In this document: piece by piece, positions 18,706 to 27,575 of the stretch | How positions within the stretch are numbered: the first letter of the stretch is position 1 | How the letters are laid out: each line of letters opens with the position of its first letter | From: HXMU1420-2 sp017643305 | GTDB lineage: Bacteria > Pseudomonadota > Alphaproteobacteria > Rhodobacterales > Rhodobacteraceae | Length of the DNA stretch: 64,000 nucleotides | Assembly: GCA_965217135.1 (NCBI GenBank) | Contig: OZ244249.1 | Coordinates: forward strand, 4,588,001 to 4,652,000 | Direction: 5' to 3' | The notes under the pieces: generated by a model | Seen by the model: the letters and a program-made list of their open reading frames with translations, nothing else | Database searches by the model: none | What the model was told of the DNA's origin: nothing | Position numbers and translations under genes: made by a program

Positions 18706-20661
18706 ATGACCGGTGCGGGAGTGTTGTCGGTAGAGGCCACGATTGGAGAAGTAAAAGAGATCGAAGTCACCCATTTTCGGTGTGAGGAGTGCCTGTCTGA
18801 AGTTCCCACCTACCGGATGCAGGTTTTGTACGATGCCAATTCGCTGAAGGATGTGGTGGGCAAGGTCTGTACCATTGCTCTAGTCAATCATGCTTATCTG
18901 GAGCTCACACCGCGCAGTTTTGAGGGCATTGTGATGTCAGCAGAACGCTTTCCGACAGCGATTAATGCCACGTCTACGCTAGAGCTTGTTGTAAAGCCCT
19001 GGATGGGCGTTCTCGGGTTGAGCAAAAGCAGTGCTATTTACCAGAAGATGACCTCGCTCGATATCTTGAAGGAAGTCATGACGCGCAATGGTCTTGCACG
19101 TGCTGTTGTTAAAGGCAGCAAGCCCAAGGTTAAGCGCGATATGGTCGTGCAATACGATGAAAACGATCTCGATTTCGTGCGCCGGATTTTGGCTGATGAG
19201 GGCATCGCATTTTATTTTAATGATGGCACAAATGCTGATAGCCTTATATTGCATGACACATCTTTGCCTTATCCAAACAAACCGGCGAAAGTTACTCTCA
19301 CAGATGAAGATCTAACGGACGTTTCCCTGCAAGGGGCTGGTTCGCTAGCTATTACCCGTGAGCTTCGTCCAGATTCCGCCTCGCTTACTCATTATAGTCC
19401 TGAGACGGCCAAGATTGTGAAGGCGGGCCCCAAAACTTCCAGCGAAGCGAAGACATCCGAAAAGCCCACGGTCACAGAATACCGGGCAGTTGCGATCGGG
19501 GATTTGGGGAAATTCGATGTTAAAGTTTTAGCCAATGCGGAACAATCGTCAGAGGTGATCTTGCGCGGCTCGACCGAGCATCCCGGCCTGTACATTGGAC
19601 AAGAGATACAAATTAGAAGCGGAAGCGGAAGCGAATTCGATGCAGAATTCACTTTGGTGGAGTTGGTCTATACTCTAACCCGAGGTAACGCTCTCATTTG
19701 CAACTTCTTGGCGGTGCCCAAAGATCACGTGGCTGCCCCACAGATATTGCCTAAACCGCTGATTGCCGGGGTCCATAATGCCGAGGTTGTGGGCGCATCG
19801 TCTTCGGCCAAGGCTGGCGATATATCGTGTGATTCCGAAGGGCGGGTGAAGGTCTGCTTCTTTTGGGATGGTGCGGCACAGGCCAGTGCCTTTTTGCGTG
19901 TGGCAGAGCCTTTTGCGGGCAAGGCATATGGCGCTCAGTTTACGCCGCGGGTGGGCCACGAAGTGCTGGTATCATTCCTGCATGGCGATCCCGACGCACC
20001 TGTCATCATTGGTCAGGTTTATAACACCAAAAACAAACCGCCTTATGCCCAAAAGAATACCAAGAAATCTGGTATCATCACCAAGCTCGCCGGACCTCAG
20101 AATGAGCTGGAGTTCAACGACGAAAAAGATAAAGAACTTTTGGCGCTGCGCGCAGCAAAGGACTATGAATTGATCGTACCTGAAAACGTGGTGCGGAAAA
20201 TTGAAAAGCTTGAGATCGTGACCGTAGGAGAGAGCTCAAAGCTGAACATCAAAAAGAACTGGGAGATAAAGGTCGACAAAGAAACATCCCACGAATCCGA
20301 CAGCCGAAAAACAAAGATCACCAATAAGGATCAGTTGGACGCAAAAGAGATCGCAATAAGCGCGACCAGTAAGATCACTCTTAAGGTGGGCAGCAACTCT
20401 ATTGAGCTGTCAGCGAGCGGTATAAAGATCAACGGCTCTCAGGTTTCTGTGTCTGGGAAGAGTAAGGTAGATGTTAAGAGCAATGCAGCGCTTAATCTCA
20501 ATGGGCTGACCGCTAAATTTGTGGCGAAGACCACGATGAATATCGAAGGTCTTCAACTGACCGCCAAAGGCAAGGCAATGGCGAAGATTGACGCGCCGAT
20601 GGCGGAACTGTCGGGTAAAGGGATGGCCACCGTCAAAGGCGCCATCGTGATGATCAACTAG
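18706..20661 (+). CDS. tssI: VgrG (TssI), T6SS spike protein
   Basis: Trimeric tip of the T6SS needle. The 651-residue product has the gp27-like N-terminal half (FRCEECLSEV, later DLDFVRRILADEGIAFYF), then the gp5-like OB-fold marked by RVKVCFFWDG and the conserved GAQFTPRVGHEVLVSFLHGDPD (about residues 405-425), then NTKNKPPYAQ. Beyond it runs a Lys/Ser/Thr-rich beta-helix with repeating strands to the end, without an extra enzyme domain. AGGGAG precedes the ATG. It leads the unit vgrG, DUF6931-like, PAAR. Confidence 0.97.
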   Translation: MTGAGVLSVEATIGEVKEIEVTHFRCEECLSEVPTYRMQVLYDANSLKDVVGKVCTIALVNHAYLELTPRSFEGIVMSAERFPTAINATSTLELVVKPWMGVLGLSKSSAIYQKMTSLDILKEVMTRNGLARAVVKGSKPKVKRDMVVQYDENDLDFVRRILADEGIAFYFNDGTNADSLILHDTSLPYPNKPAKVTLTDEDLTDVSLQGAGSLAITRELRPDSASLTHYSPETAKIVKAGPKTSSEAKTSEKPTVTEYRAVAIGDLGKFDVKVLANAEQSSEVILRGSTEHPGLYIGQEIQIRSGSGSEFDAEFTLVELVYTLTRGNALICNFLAVPKDHVAAPQILPKPLIAGVHNAEVVGASSSAKAGDISCDSEGRVKVCFFWDGAAQASAFLRVAEPFAGKAYGAQFTPRVGHEVLVSFLHGDPDAPVIIGQVYNTKNKPPYAQKNTKKSGIITKLAGPQNELEFNDEKDKELLALRAAKDYELIVPENVVRKIEKLEIVTVGESSKLNIKKNWEIKVDKETSHESDSRKTKITNKDQLDAKEIAISATSKITLKVGSNSIELSASGIKINGSQVSVSGKSKVDVKSNAALNLNGLTAKFVAKTTMNIEGLQLTAKGKAMAKIDAPMAELSGKGMATVKGAIVMIN

Positions 20662-20670
20662 GACAAAGGC

Positions 20671-21249
20671 GTGCTGCGAAAAATTCCGTTTGATACCAGT
20701 GCTGATCTATTGGCGCGCTTTTCGGCAAGTGAAGAGGCGACTGCGGTGCTTGACGCTACTGATCCGCCTGAGGTGACACTGTCAAAGCTCAAAGAAAGCG
20801 GTACGTTCGTGGATGTGGTCAATTTTTTCGCTTTTGGCATGCCTCCGAGGGAAGGCGTGTGCTGGGCAGTGGCTGTTTACCGCGAAATGCGCGCGGAGCT
20901 CGATCTGACAGAAAAGAGCGTTCTTGCCTTGGCAGAACGCTGGGTTAAAGACCCCCAAGAAGGAGTCCGAGTTCGGCTCATGAACATGGCAGAAGACATC
21001 GACAATGAAACACCGTTGCATTGGTTGTGCAGCGCGGTCGCTTGGAATGGATCCGGAAGCATGGGGCCACCAGACGGGCCAGTAGTTCTGCCACCCAAAG
21101 GACTGCACGCTTCGGCATTGTTGGGCGCGGTCTCTTTGCTGATGGACGGGACCGAGGAAGGGCTCGTAGCGCTAGAGGATGTTGCTTATCGGATAGGGAT
21201 GGAAGTCGCACAGGGCGGCTGGCCGACTATAAAACTAGAGGCACATTGA
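20671..21249 (+). CDS. DUF6931-like protein of vgrG-PAAR units
   Basis: A 192-residue soluble protein starting at a GTG just after the vgrG stop and two bases before the PAAR gene. It contains the pattern MPPREGVCWAVAVYREM, which I associate with the DUF6931 family found between vgrG and PAAR genes; that family name is from memory. An adaptor or chaperone that loads PAAR or cargo on VgrG would fit the position, but no function is established. Confidence 0.75.
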   Translation: MLRKIPFDTSADLLARFSASEEATAVLDATDPPEVTLSKLKESGTFVDVVNFFAFGMPPREGVCWAVAVYREMRAELDLTEKSVLALAERWVKDPQEGVRVRLMNMAEDIDNETPLHWLCSAVAWNGSGSMGPPDGPVVLPPKGLHASALLGAVSLLMDGTEEGLVALEDVAYRIGMEVAQGGWPTIKLEAH

Positions 21250-21251
21250 AG

Positions 21252-21548
21252 ATGCCTGGCCCTCCCGCTGCCCGTATAACTGACATGCATATTTGCCCTA
21301 TGCTTACGGGAGTTGTCCCGCATGTCGGAGGCCCTATTTTGGCACCCTCCGCCCCCACCGTATTGATCGGCAAACTACCCGCCGCTGGTTTGGGATCGAC
21401 TGCCACTTGCGTTGGCCCGCCAGATGCAGTGGTTAAGGGCTCATCTACTGTTTTGGCGTCAAAAAAACCTCTCGCCCGTGTTGGAGATACCTGCGCGCAT
21501 GGCGGCGCTATTGTGATGGGGTGTTTTACTGTGCTCGTGGGTGGCTAG
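21252..21548 (+). CDS. PAAR-domain spike tip protein
   Basis: A 98-residue PAAR protein that sharpens the VgrG spike. It begins PGPPAARITDMHICPM and has the repeated Pro-rich, Gly-rich beta-hairpins of the family, including ARVGDTCAHGG near the C-terminus with Cys and His suited to the metal site. There is no C-terminal extension, so the PAAR carries no fused toxin. It is the last gene of the vgrG unit; a 7-bp perfect hairpin lies at 21554-21572. Confidence 0.93.
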   Translation: MPGPPAARITDMHICPMLTGVVPHVGGPILAPSAPTVLIGKLPAAGLGSTATCVGPPDAVVKGSSTVLASKKPLARVGDTCAHGGAIVMGCFTVLVGG

Positions 21549-21719
21549 CGGTAATGAAATGTGCGATTTCATGTGCTTATATACATGTCGGCCTGTTTTA
21601 CCGGTGTGTTAACCAATTTATGAGTTGTACCGGACCTTGCAGTCGACCAATAATGCCTGATCTTGCAGGCCAGAACAAATTGGCGACAAAAAAACCACTT
21701 GTTCAGGAAGATAGCGTCG

Positions 21720-22505
21720 ATGGGATGGGACATCTTCAGAGAGTTGTATGTCAAGATCATATTTTCGATTCTTGCCGTGGTCGCTGCGATGTTGCTGCTG
21801 CAAGGGGTATTGAACCACCTCAAACTGAGGGCATGGGTCGCCGAGGCTACATCGTCTCGCTACCAAATCGCGGCCGGTACGATTGAGGCTTCAATTGTTC
21901 AGGCTGAAACGTTTGGGCTTGCAATCGAACAAATGTCTGGTCTGCAGCGTGTGATCGATCGTGAGCGTGAACAAGATCCTAGTGTGGTTCACATCTGGGT
22001 CGTCTCGCCCAATGGTGTAGCCCTTCTCTCTTCTGGTGCACTGTCGATTTCTTCTAAAGAACTGGATCGCGTCCTGCATAGGATTTTGGGTGGCCACGAC
22101 AAGAATACCCGCTTTGATGCGGGTGATCGGCTTTACACGGGCCGTCAAATTTACGACTCCAATGACGCGATTATGGGGGCTATTGTAATGGCCGCCGAGA
22201 CCGAAGCTTATTTGGCTGACGCGAAGCAGTCCTTTTTCCAACTGCGCGTCATTTATGCGAGTATTTTCGTTCTATGCTCGGTTTTGTTGGTGCCCTTGGT
22301 GATGGTCTTATTCGGTGGCGTGCGCCCAGCCTTGAAGGTCTTGGAGTCAAATTTGGACGATGGATTAACGTTAGTTCCAAATACACACGAGGCCGCGGAA
22401 CTTCAGGCGATGTTGGTCGAAGGCGCCGATAAAGTCGTACAGGTTGAGCAGGAGCTATTGCGGATTTTAGACGCGGACTCCGATCCAACTGGAGCGGTGA
22501 AATGA
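21720..22505 (+). CDS. Membrane sensor protein of the tssA-linked module
   Basis: A 261-residue protein with a membrane helix near the N-terminus (VKIIFSILAVVAAMLLLQGV), a periplasmic domain of about 150 residues and a second helix (VIYASIFVLCSVLLVPLVMVL), then a short cytoplasmic tail with a helical, acidic segment. The extracytoplasmic part (HIWVVSPNGVALLSSG, later GRQIYDSNDAIMGAIVMA) has the shape of a single Cache-type ligand-binding domain. The start at 21720 has AGGAAG upstream. Its stop overlaps the next ATG as ATGA. There is no output domain of its own, so it probably works with the fused sensor-transporter that follows. Confidence 0.78.
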   Translation: MGWDIFRELYVKIIFSILAVVAAMLLLQGVLNHLKLRAWVAEATSSRYQIAAGTIEASIVQAETFGLAIEQMSGLQRVIDREREQDPSVVHIWVVSPNGVALLSSGALSISSKELDRVLHRILGGHDKNTRFDAGDRLYTGRQIYDSNDAIMGAIVMAAETEAYLADAKQSFFQLRVIYASIFVLCSVLLVPLVMVLFGGVRPALKVLESNLDDGLTLVPNTHEAAELQAMLVEGADKVVQVEQELLRILDADSDPTGAVK

Positions 22506-24601
22506 GTGCCTCTACATTGCGCGGTAAGCAGAAGTTGGTCACAGGCTTTTCTCGAAGGCTCGTTCTGACCACGACAATTGCAATGATGATCGTTGCAGCC
22601 CTCAGTCTTATTGCGTCTGTGGTACAGTTCAATAAAGCGCTAAGACCCTACCTCTTAGAAAAAGCACAAGCCGTAGCGACCTCGGTTGCGCAGGACATTG
22701 ATTATGCGTTGTCCATCGGTATCCCTTTCGAAGAACTTCGCGGGCTTGATGAACACGTCGCCGATATGATCGCAGAACACCCAGAAATCAGCGCTCTGGA
22801 AGTTCTGAATGCGGATAAAATGGGCGCTTGGTCTTTGGCCCGAACTAGCCTGGAAGCAGAAGTTCGGAGCGCACCGACTGAGGGCATTGGTTTTTCGGCT
22901 TGGGCCACCGAGGCCTCCAGCTCGCTTTCTGAAGTGGTGGTGATGATTGTCGGCGCCGAAGTTGAGGCTGAAGTTGTTGCAATCGACATGGTTACCGATC
23001 AGGGCGTGGGGTTCCGAGTTTTGGCTACTGTGGACGGCGACTACATTGGCAACAAAATGGCATCGGTCTTCTTTGACACGCTAGTGACTCTTATTGCGGT
23101 GGCTTTGGTTGCGTTTGAGGTTGTAGTAGTGTTTTGCAATCGCCAATTGTCGGAGCCCTTCACCCAGGCTGAAAACGCCCTGCGGCGGCGCGCCGAAGGC
23201 GACCTACGACAGTACCAATCAAGTAACGATCGCGGACACATCTCAGCATTTATAGATGGGCTCAACGTCCAGAATGCGAAAATTCGAGAGATGCTTGACC
23301 GCGCAATCAAGTCGACCAGAGACGCAGCCATGGCGGCCAAGCTGAAGGCCTTCGGCGAAAAAACGAATGTTTTCGTTCGCGAGTCCAGATTTCAGGCTTC
23401 TATCATGGACGCGCGTATTCCATTGTTTGTATTCTGTTTTGCCGAAGAGCTGCAGAAGTCTTTCCTGCCACTATTTGTTGCGGAAAACTATGTCGAAAAC
23501 GATTTTTTTGCCCGCGACATTATGATGGGACTTCCGATCTCGGGCTTTATGTTTGTCATTGCCGCCTTAACCCCATTTGCGGGTAAAATGGTCGACAAAT
23601 TTGGCAACAAGACGCTATTCTTGACTGGGATTGTTCCTTCCATTTGTGGCTACTTGGTTTGCTATATGGCCTCGAGTGGGAATGAAATACTACTGGGGCG
23701 TTCAATAACTGCCGTGGGTTATGCAGTTATTACGATCTCCTGCATGAGCTACATCGCTGCTGTTGTAGAGGCTGAAAACCGCGCTAGAGGCATGGCTATT
23801 TTCGTTGGCGTTTTAATGACAGCAACTATGTGTGGCACGGCGATTGGTGCCATCTTAGCGGATTGGCTGGGCTACAACGCGGTATTTCTGGTGGCTGTAA
23901 CTTTTGCCTGTATAGCGGGATTATTGGGCTGGAACATGCTGTCTACCGATTTGCCGGCTCCGGAGATAAGGACGGCGACTGTTGGTATGAGCCGGAACCC
24001 CCTGGCCACCTTGATGCGCAATACCCAGCTTGTGCTGCTCATTCTTTTTTGCGCAATACCCGCAAAAATTATCCTCACCGGCTTCCTATACCTTTTCGTA
24101 CCGGTTCACCTTGCGAGCCTTGATGCAAGTCAATCTGAGATCGGGCGAATCATGATGATGTATTCACTGATTATCATCCCGATCAGCCCTCTCGCGTCAG
24201 GTTTGGCGGACCGGATAGGCCAGAACCATTGGATGGTGATTATATCAACCATAGCATCGGGCATCGCAGTGATGGCCCTCTATCAACTCACATCGGTAGC
24301 GATGGTGCTCTGCGCGGTTGCAATACTTGGGATCGTGCACGCCTTCCTTAAAGCACCACTGATTGTAGCGGCCATGGAAGCTGCGGAGAAAAGTCCCGAC
24401 ATCACCCGCACTGGCGCACTCAGCCTGTTGCGCGCGAGCGAGCGGATTGGCTCTGTTATTGGTCCGGTTGTAGTGGCTGCAATGCTGGCTATGCTTGAAC
24501 ATGATGAGGTCGCAGCAATACTCGGAGCGTCCGTTACTGTGGCTGGGATGATAATGGCGGCGCTCTCCTGGAGATCTAGAAGTGAGAAGGCCAATGTTTA
24601 G
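22502..24601 (+). CDS. Sensor-MFS fusion protein
   Basis: A 699-residue fusion. Residues about 20-210 form a second membrane-bound extracytoplasmic sensor unit flanked by two helices (LTTTIAMMIVAALSLIASVV and TLVTLIAVALVAFEVVVVF). A HAMP-like linker follows (LSEPFTQAENALRRRAEGDL) and then a coiled segment. From about residue 295 to the end there is a 12-helix major facilitator transporter with motif-A-like GKMVDKFGNKTLF and later GLADRIGQNHW. Its substrate is unknown. It is coupled by ATGA to the sensor upstream and overlaps the ABC_sub_bind gene by 20 bases. Confidence 0.85.
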   Translation: MSASTLRGKQKLVTGFSRRLVLTTTIAMMIVAALSLIASVVQFNKALRPYLLEKAQAVATSVAQDIDYALSIGIPFEELRGLDEHVADMIAEHPEISALEVLNADKMGAWSLARTSLEAEVRSAPTEGIGFSAWATEASSSLSEVVVMIVGAEVEAEVVAIDMVTDQGVGFRVLATVDGDYIGNKMASVFFDTLVTLIAVALVAFEVVVVFCNRQLSEPFTQAENALRRRAEGDLRQYQSSNDRGHISAFIDGLNVQNAKIREMLDRAIKSTRDAAMAAKLKAFGEKTNVFVRESRFQASIMDARIPLFVFCFAEELQKSFLPLFVAENYVENDFFARDIMMGLPISGFMFVIAALTPFAGKMVDKFGNKTLFLTGIVPSICGYLVCYMASSGNEILLGRSITAVGYAVITISCMSYIAAVVEAENRARGMAIFVGVLMTATMCGTAIGAILADWLGYNAVFLVAVTFACIAGLLGWNMLSTDLPAPEIRTATVGMSRNPLATLMRNTQLVLLILFCAIPAKIILTGFLYLFVPVHLASLDASQSEIGRIMMMYSLIIIPISPLASGLADRIGQNHWMVIISTIASGIAVMALYQLTSVAMVLCAVAILGIVHAFLKAPLIVAAMEAAEKSPDITRTGALSLLRASERIGSVIGPVVVAAMLAMLEHDEVAAILGASVTVAGMIMAALSWRSRSEKANV

Positions 24602-25601
24602 ATTGCTGCTGATCGTTGCCGTTATCGCTGGCTCTACTGTCTCGGTTGCCGCTAAAAACGAGACAAACAAGGCTGAGCGTGCCAAGGTGCACCTGGTGGT
24701 TTGGCGCGGGTGCGAAGACGCTTGCGAAGCTTTTATCCGCTTTTTTACGGACCAAAAACTTCCTGTAGATGTGGAAGTTACAGATATTGCACGCGATCAC
24801 ACGCTTTTGCCTACGATCCGAAAAAATCTTCGCGCTCAAGCTCCAGATTTAGTTGTAACTTGGGGAACCAGCGTGACGCGCGGCATCCTTGGAACGAGGG
24901 CGGACTATGGACAGAACAGCGCTTTGGGCAATATTCCCGCTCTATTTATGATTGTTGCGGATCCGGTGGGCTCAGACATTGTGGAAAGCTTCGCAAACAG
25001 TGGCCGCCCGCTCATATCAGGTGTACTCAACCGCGTGCCGGAGGATGTTCAATTGCAAATTTTGTTTCAGTTTTTCCGTCCAAGTAAGCTTGGTGTGATA
25101 AATGATCCAAGTGAGCTCAATTCCCAACTAAATACCGCAAAGCTGCGTGCAATCAGCGGCAGCTTGGGCTTCGAGGTTGTAGAAGTACTTTACGCTACCA
25201 ATGACGAGGGCGAGGTAGACCCCACAAAAATCCCAGGAGCAATGGCTCAGTTAAAAGAACGAGGCGCTGAAGCCATTTATGTCGGCTCCAGCTCGTTTAA
25301 CCTTCAGAACCAAAAGGCTTTTGTCGCAGAAGCAACTGCGCTAGGTTTGCCAGTCTTTAGTGCATACACTCAGATGGTGCGAGACAGCGGCGCTCTCATC
25401 GCAGTCGGCGCAAGTTATGCCAATGTAGGCCGTCTTGCAGCGACGCAAGCAGAAAAGGTTGTCTTGGCGGGCAAACAGCCTGGAGATCTTCCGGTAAAAT
25501 CGCTCAAACGCTTTTCTGTCATCTTGAATATGGCGTCAGCGCGCGCTCTGAAGCTGTACCCGCCGCTTTCGCTTCTGGGAATCGCGGAGGTGGTGCAATG
25601 A
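24582..25601 (+). CDS. ABC_sub_bind-family periplasmic binding protein
   Basis: A 339-residue exported binding protein with signal peptide (FRLLLIVAVIAGSTVSVAA). It shows the family pattern APDLVVTWGTSVTRGILG, then IPALFMIVADPVGSDIVES, LISGVLNRVP, a hinge near LGVINDPSE, and GAEAIYVGSSSFNLQNQKAF. Relatives bind amino acids or other small ligands for ABC transport, but no permease or ATPase gene is nearby. GTG at 24582 is chosen because GGAG lies eight bases upstream; ATG at 24594 is the alternative. Its stop overlaps the tssA start as ATGA, linking it directly to the secretion genes. Confidence 0.88.
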   Translation: MRRPMFRLLLIVAVIAGSTVSVAAKNETNKAERAKVHLVVWRGCEDACEAFIRFFTDQKLPVDVEVTDIARDHTLLPTIRKNLRAQAPDLVVTWGTSVTRGILGTRADYGQNSALGNIPALFMIVADPVGSDIVESFANSGRPLISGVLNRVPEDVQLQILFQFFRPSKLGVINDPSELNSQLNTAKLRAISGSLGFEVVEVLYATNDEGEVDPTKIPGAMAQLKERGAEAIYVGSSSFNLQNQKAFVAEATALGLPVFSAYTQMVRDSGALIAVGASYANVGRLAATQAEKVVLAGKQPGDLPVKSLKRFSVILNMASARALKLYPPLSLLGIAEVVQ

Positions 25602-26974
25602 ACGACTTGGTAGCTGCCATCGCAGGCGACGACCCTTTTGGGATTTACCTCAAGGGTGACCGCACTGTTTACCGTGGTTTGCGTAATTCCTTCAACGCCG
25701 CCCAAGCAGCATGGCGTAGTTTCTCTGAAACGTTAGAATCGCTTGAAAGCGAAGAATTGGAGCAAGCCAATACAGCCGCTTGGGGGGTTCTATCAGCAGC
25801 CTGCGAGGACTGCCTTCTGAACACTTCTAAGGACCTAGAAATTTTTTCTTGGTACATAGCGGCTCAATTGCATGGCCCGAACGCTTTGCAGAAAGTGGCT
25901 GATGGGATGAGGGCACTTACCGAAATAGTTGAAGAATCGATTGCGGATATGCAGCCTATCCCGCCGTTAGAAAAGCTAAAGGGTGAGAGCGATGAAGCGA
26001 AAGCTTCGGAGATTGCCGGGTTGAAAATACGCTCGTTCACTCAGCTCTTTGGTGAGGTCGAAGGTTCGGGCTTGTTGTACGGGCCGATCGCCAATATGCA
26101 GCTGCTTGGTGAAATCACCTATGGGCAGGTTCTACTGGCTGAAAATGACGGAACCTTTGCTTCGTTACAGGCTCGTGCGGCTGAGGTATTGGGGGATCAG
26201 CACGATGCCTTTACGGTAAAGGTCGAAGCGCTGCAGATCCTCGAAAAGCTGATCCCGCGTTTAGAAAAAGTGGTAAAAATCTATGCTAATACGCATGGTC
26301 ACCCCCCCCCGCTGATTGGCTATGGGACCCGGTTGATTACTGACGTATTGCGCGTGTGCTTGTTGCTGGTTGAAGGCTTGGGTTTTTCTTGGCCGGGTGA
26401 AGACGAAGAGACTGAAGAAAGCCACTTAGAAGAGGGCGGCATGGACGAAGAAGGCGCTGCTCTAGCGGCAGGTGTCCAGCGCAGAGGCGGCGTAGGCTTC
26501 AGCCCCAGCGTCGATGTAACCAACCGTCATGAGGCTCTGATGGCGATCGCGCAATTGGCGAAATATTTCCGTCAAAGCGAACCGCATTCTCCCATTTGCC
26601 TGCTGTTGGATCGTGCGGTTCGTTGGGGCAACCTGAGTGCGGCACAGCTGTACCGTGAAATTCTGACCGAAGGCAGTGTTGGCATGTCCCAAATGGCGCT
26701 AATGACTGGGCTTGAAAGCCAAGGGTTTTCCGATACCTTCGGTCGTCGTGGCGCCTCGCCGGCAGGGGGTATTGAGCATCCGACGCTTGAAAACTACGCG
26801 GCGGCCTTGCCGCAGCTATCTGGTTCACATGCTTCCCCGCCATCTAAAGCTGTTACAAAGCCAGCCCAAAACAAACCTGTTCCTCCATCTGCTGACGCGC
26901 CTGTGACTGAGCTGGCTTCTGAACCCCAGAAAGAACCAGAAAATGATTTACCCGTGGAGGGTTTTGAATGGTGA
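25598..26974 (+). CDS. tssA: TssA, T6SS cap/priming protein
   Basis: TssA primes sheath-tube assembly from the baseplate. The 458-residue product begins with an ImpA_N-like domain (AAIAGDDPFGIYLKGD, FSWYIAAQLHG) and has a C-terminal domain with NRHEALMAIAQLAKYFRQ and EPHSPICLLLDRAVRWGNL, which is the usual TssA ending motif, followed by a Pro/Glu-rich tail of about 70 residues. The tail is longer than I expect for the family. Translation is coupled to the ABC_sub_bind gene by ATGA. Downstream, 1.35 kb of decayed DNA separates it from hcp. Confidence 0.93.
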   Translation: MNDLVAAIAGDDPFGIYLKGDRTVYRGLRNSFNAAQAAWRSFSETLESLESEELEQANTAAWGVLSAACEDCLLNTSKDLEIFSWYIAAQLHGPNALQKVADGMRALTEIVEESIADMQPIPPLEKLKGESDEAKASEIAGLKIRSFTQLFGEVEGSGLLYGPIANMQLLGEITYGQVLLAENDGTFASLQARAAEVLGDQHDAFTVKVEALQILEKLIPRLEKVVKIYANTHGHPPPLIGYGTRLITDVLRVCLLLVEGLGFSWPGEDEETEESHLEEGGMDEEGAALAAGVQRRGGVGFSPSVDVTNRHEALMAIAQLAKYFRQSEPHSPICLLLDRAVRWGNLSAAQLYREILTEGSVGMSQMALMTGLESQGFSDTFGRRGASPAGGIEHPTLENYAAALPQLSGSHASPPSKAVTKPAQNKPVPPSADAPVTELASEPQKEPENDLPVEGFEW

Positions 26975-27135
26975 AACCTAAAAAATAACCTCCTCCCAAG
27001 GTTTCGCAAATAAATGCATAATTTGGTTTTGGCGGGCATTCATTCTATACTTTAGTATGCTGACGGGGCTTGGAGCCCTTAAAAATGGTACACCCATGGG
27101 GTGCGGGTTCTGAAGGCGACTTGTAGCTGAGCTTT
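26975..27135. other. Junction DNA after tssA
   Basis: No gene. A short hairpin, GGGCT-TGG-AGCCC at 27066-27078, is followed by TTAAAAAT; it could be a weak terminator for the tssA transcript or part of the end of the IS1380 relic. Confidence 0.35.
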
Positions 27136-27575
27136 GACCGTCGCGTGCGGCTGGAGTTCCACGATTCCGAGGTCCGATCTGATGTAGGCTTGTCGCTGCT
27201 TTGGAGCTTAACGAGGTGCTGGGCCTGCATGATCTGGTGGGGCGATAATTGCGAGATGCATGAAGCGGTACGAACAGAGTTCACACGCTTGTTGGATTGC
27301 TACGCCAGTCCAATTTTGGGGCTCTGACGGGTTATGCGGATATGAATGACGCAAAGCTTTTTGCTCGTGATCCCGTGACGTGCCAGATGTAGACGGGCAG
27401 ACCGCCGCTGATCAAGCTGCCTGAACGGTCAAATGGCGCGGTTTGAAACTCAAATTCGTGAGGCTGCCCACAACCTTTCCGCTGGGGCCGCTTCGGCAGA
27501 CCAATGGATTGATGCTATGTACGGCGCACAGCCACTCCAGCAGATCACGCTAGAAATGGATAGCTCTGTCACGCG
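27136..27575 (+). pseudogene. Decayed IS1380-family transposase fragment
   Basis: The N-terminal part of an IS1380-type transposase is readable with frameshifts and stops: VRLEFHDSEVRSDVGL, then NEVLGLHDLVG, LTGYADMNDAKLFARDP, RFETQIREAAHNL, and QITLEMDSSVT, which corresponds to the first catalytic Asp region. Several stops interrupt it and the C-terminal half is gone. It is an old insertion in the gap between tssA and hcp. Confidence 0.85.

Noticed and set aside
21554..21572. Terminator after PAAR
   Set aside because: The ATGAAAT/ATTTCAT hairpin is perfect but AT-rich and has no T-run; recorded only as a stem-loop.
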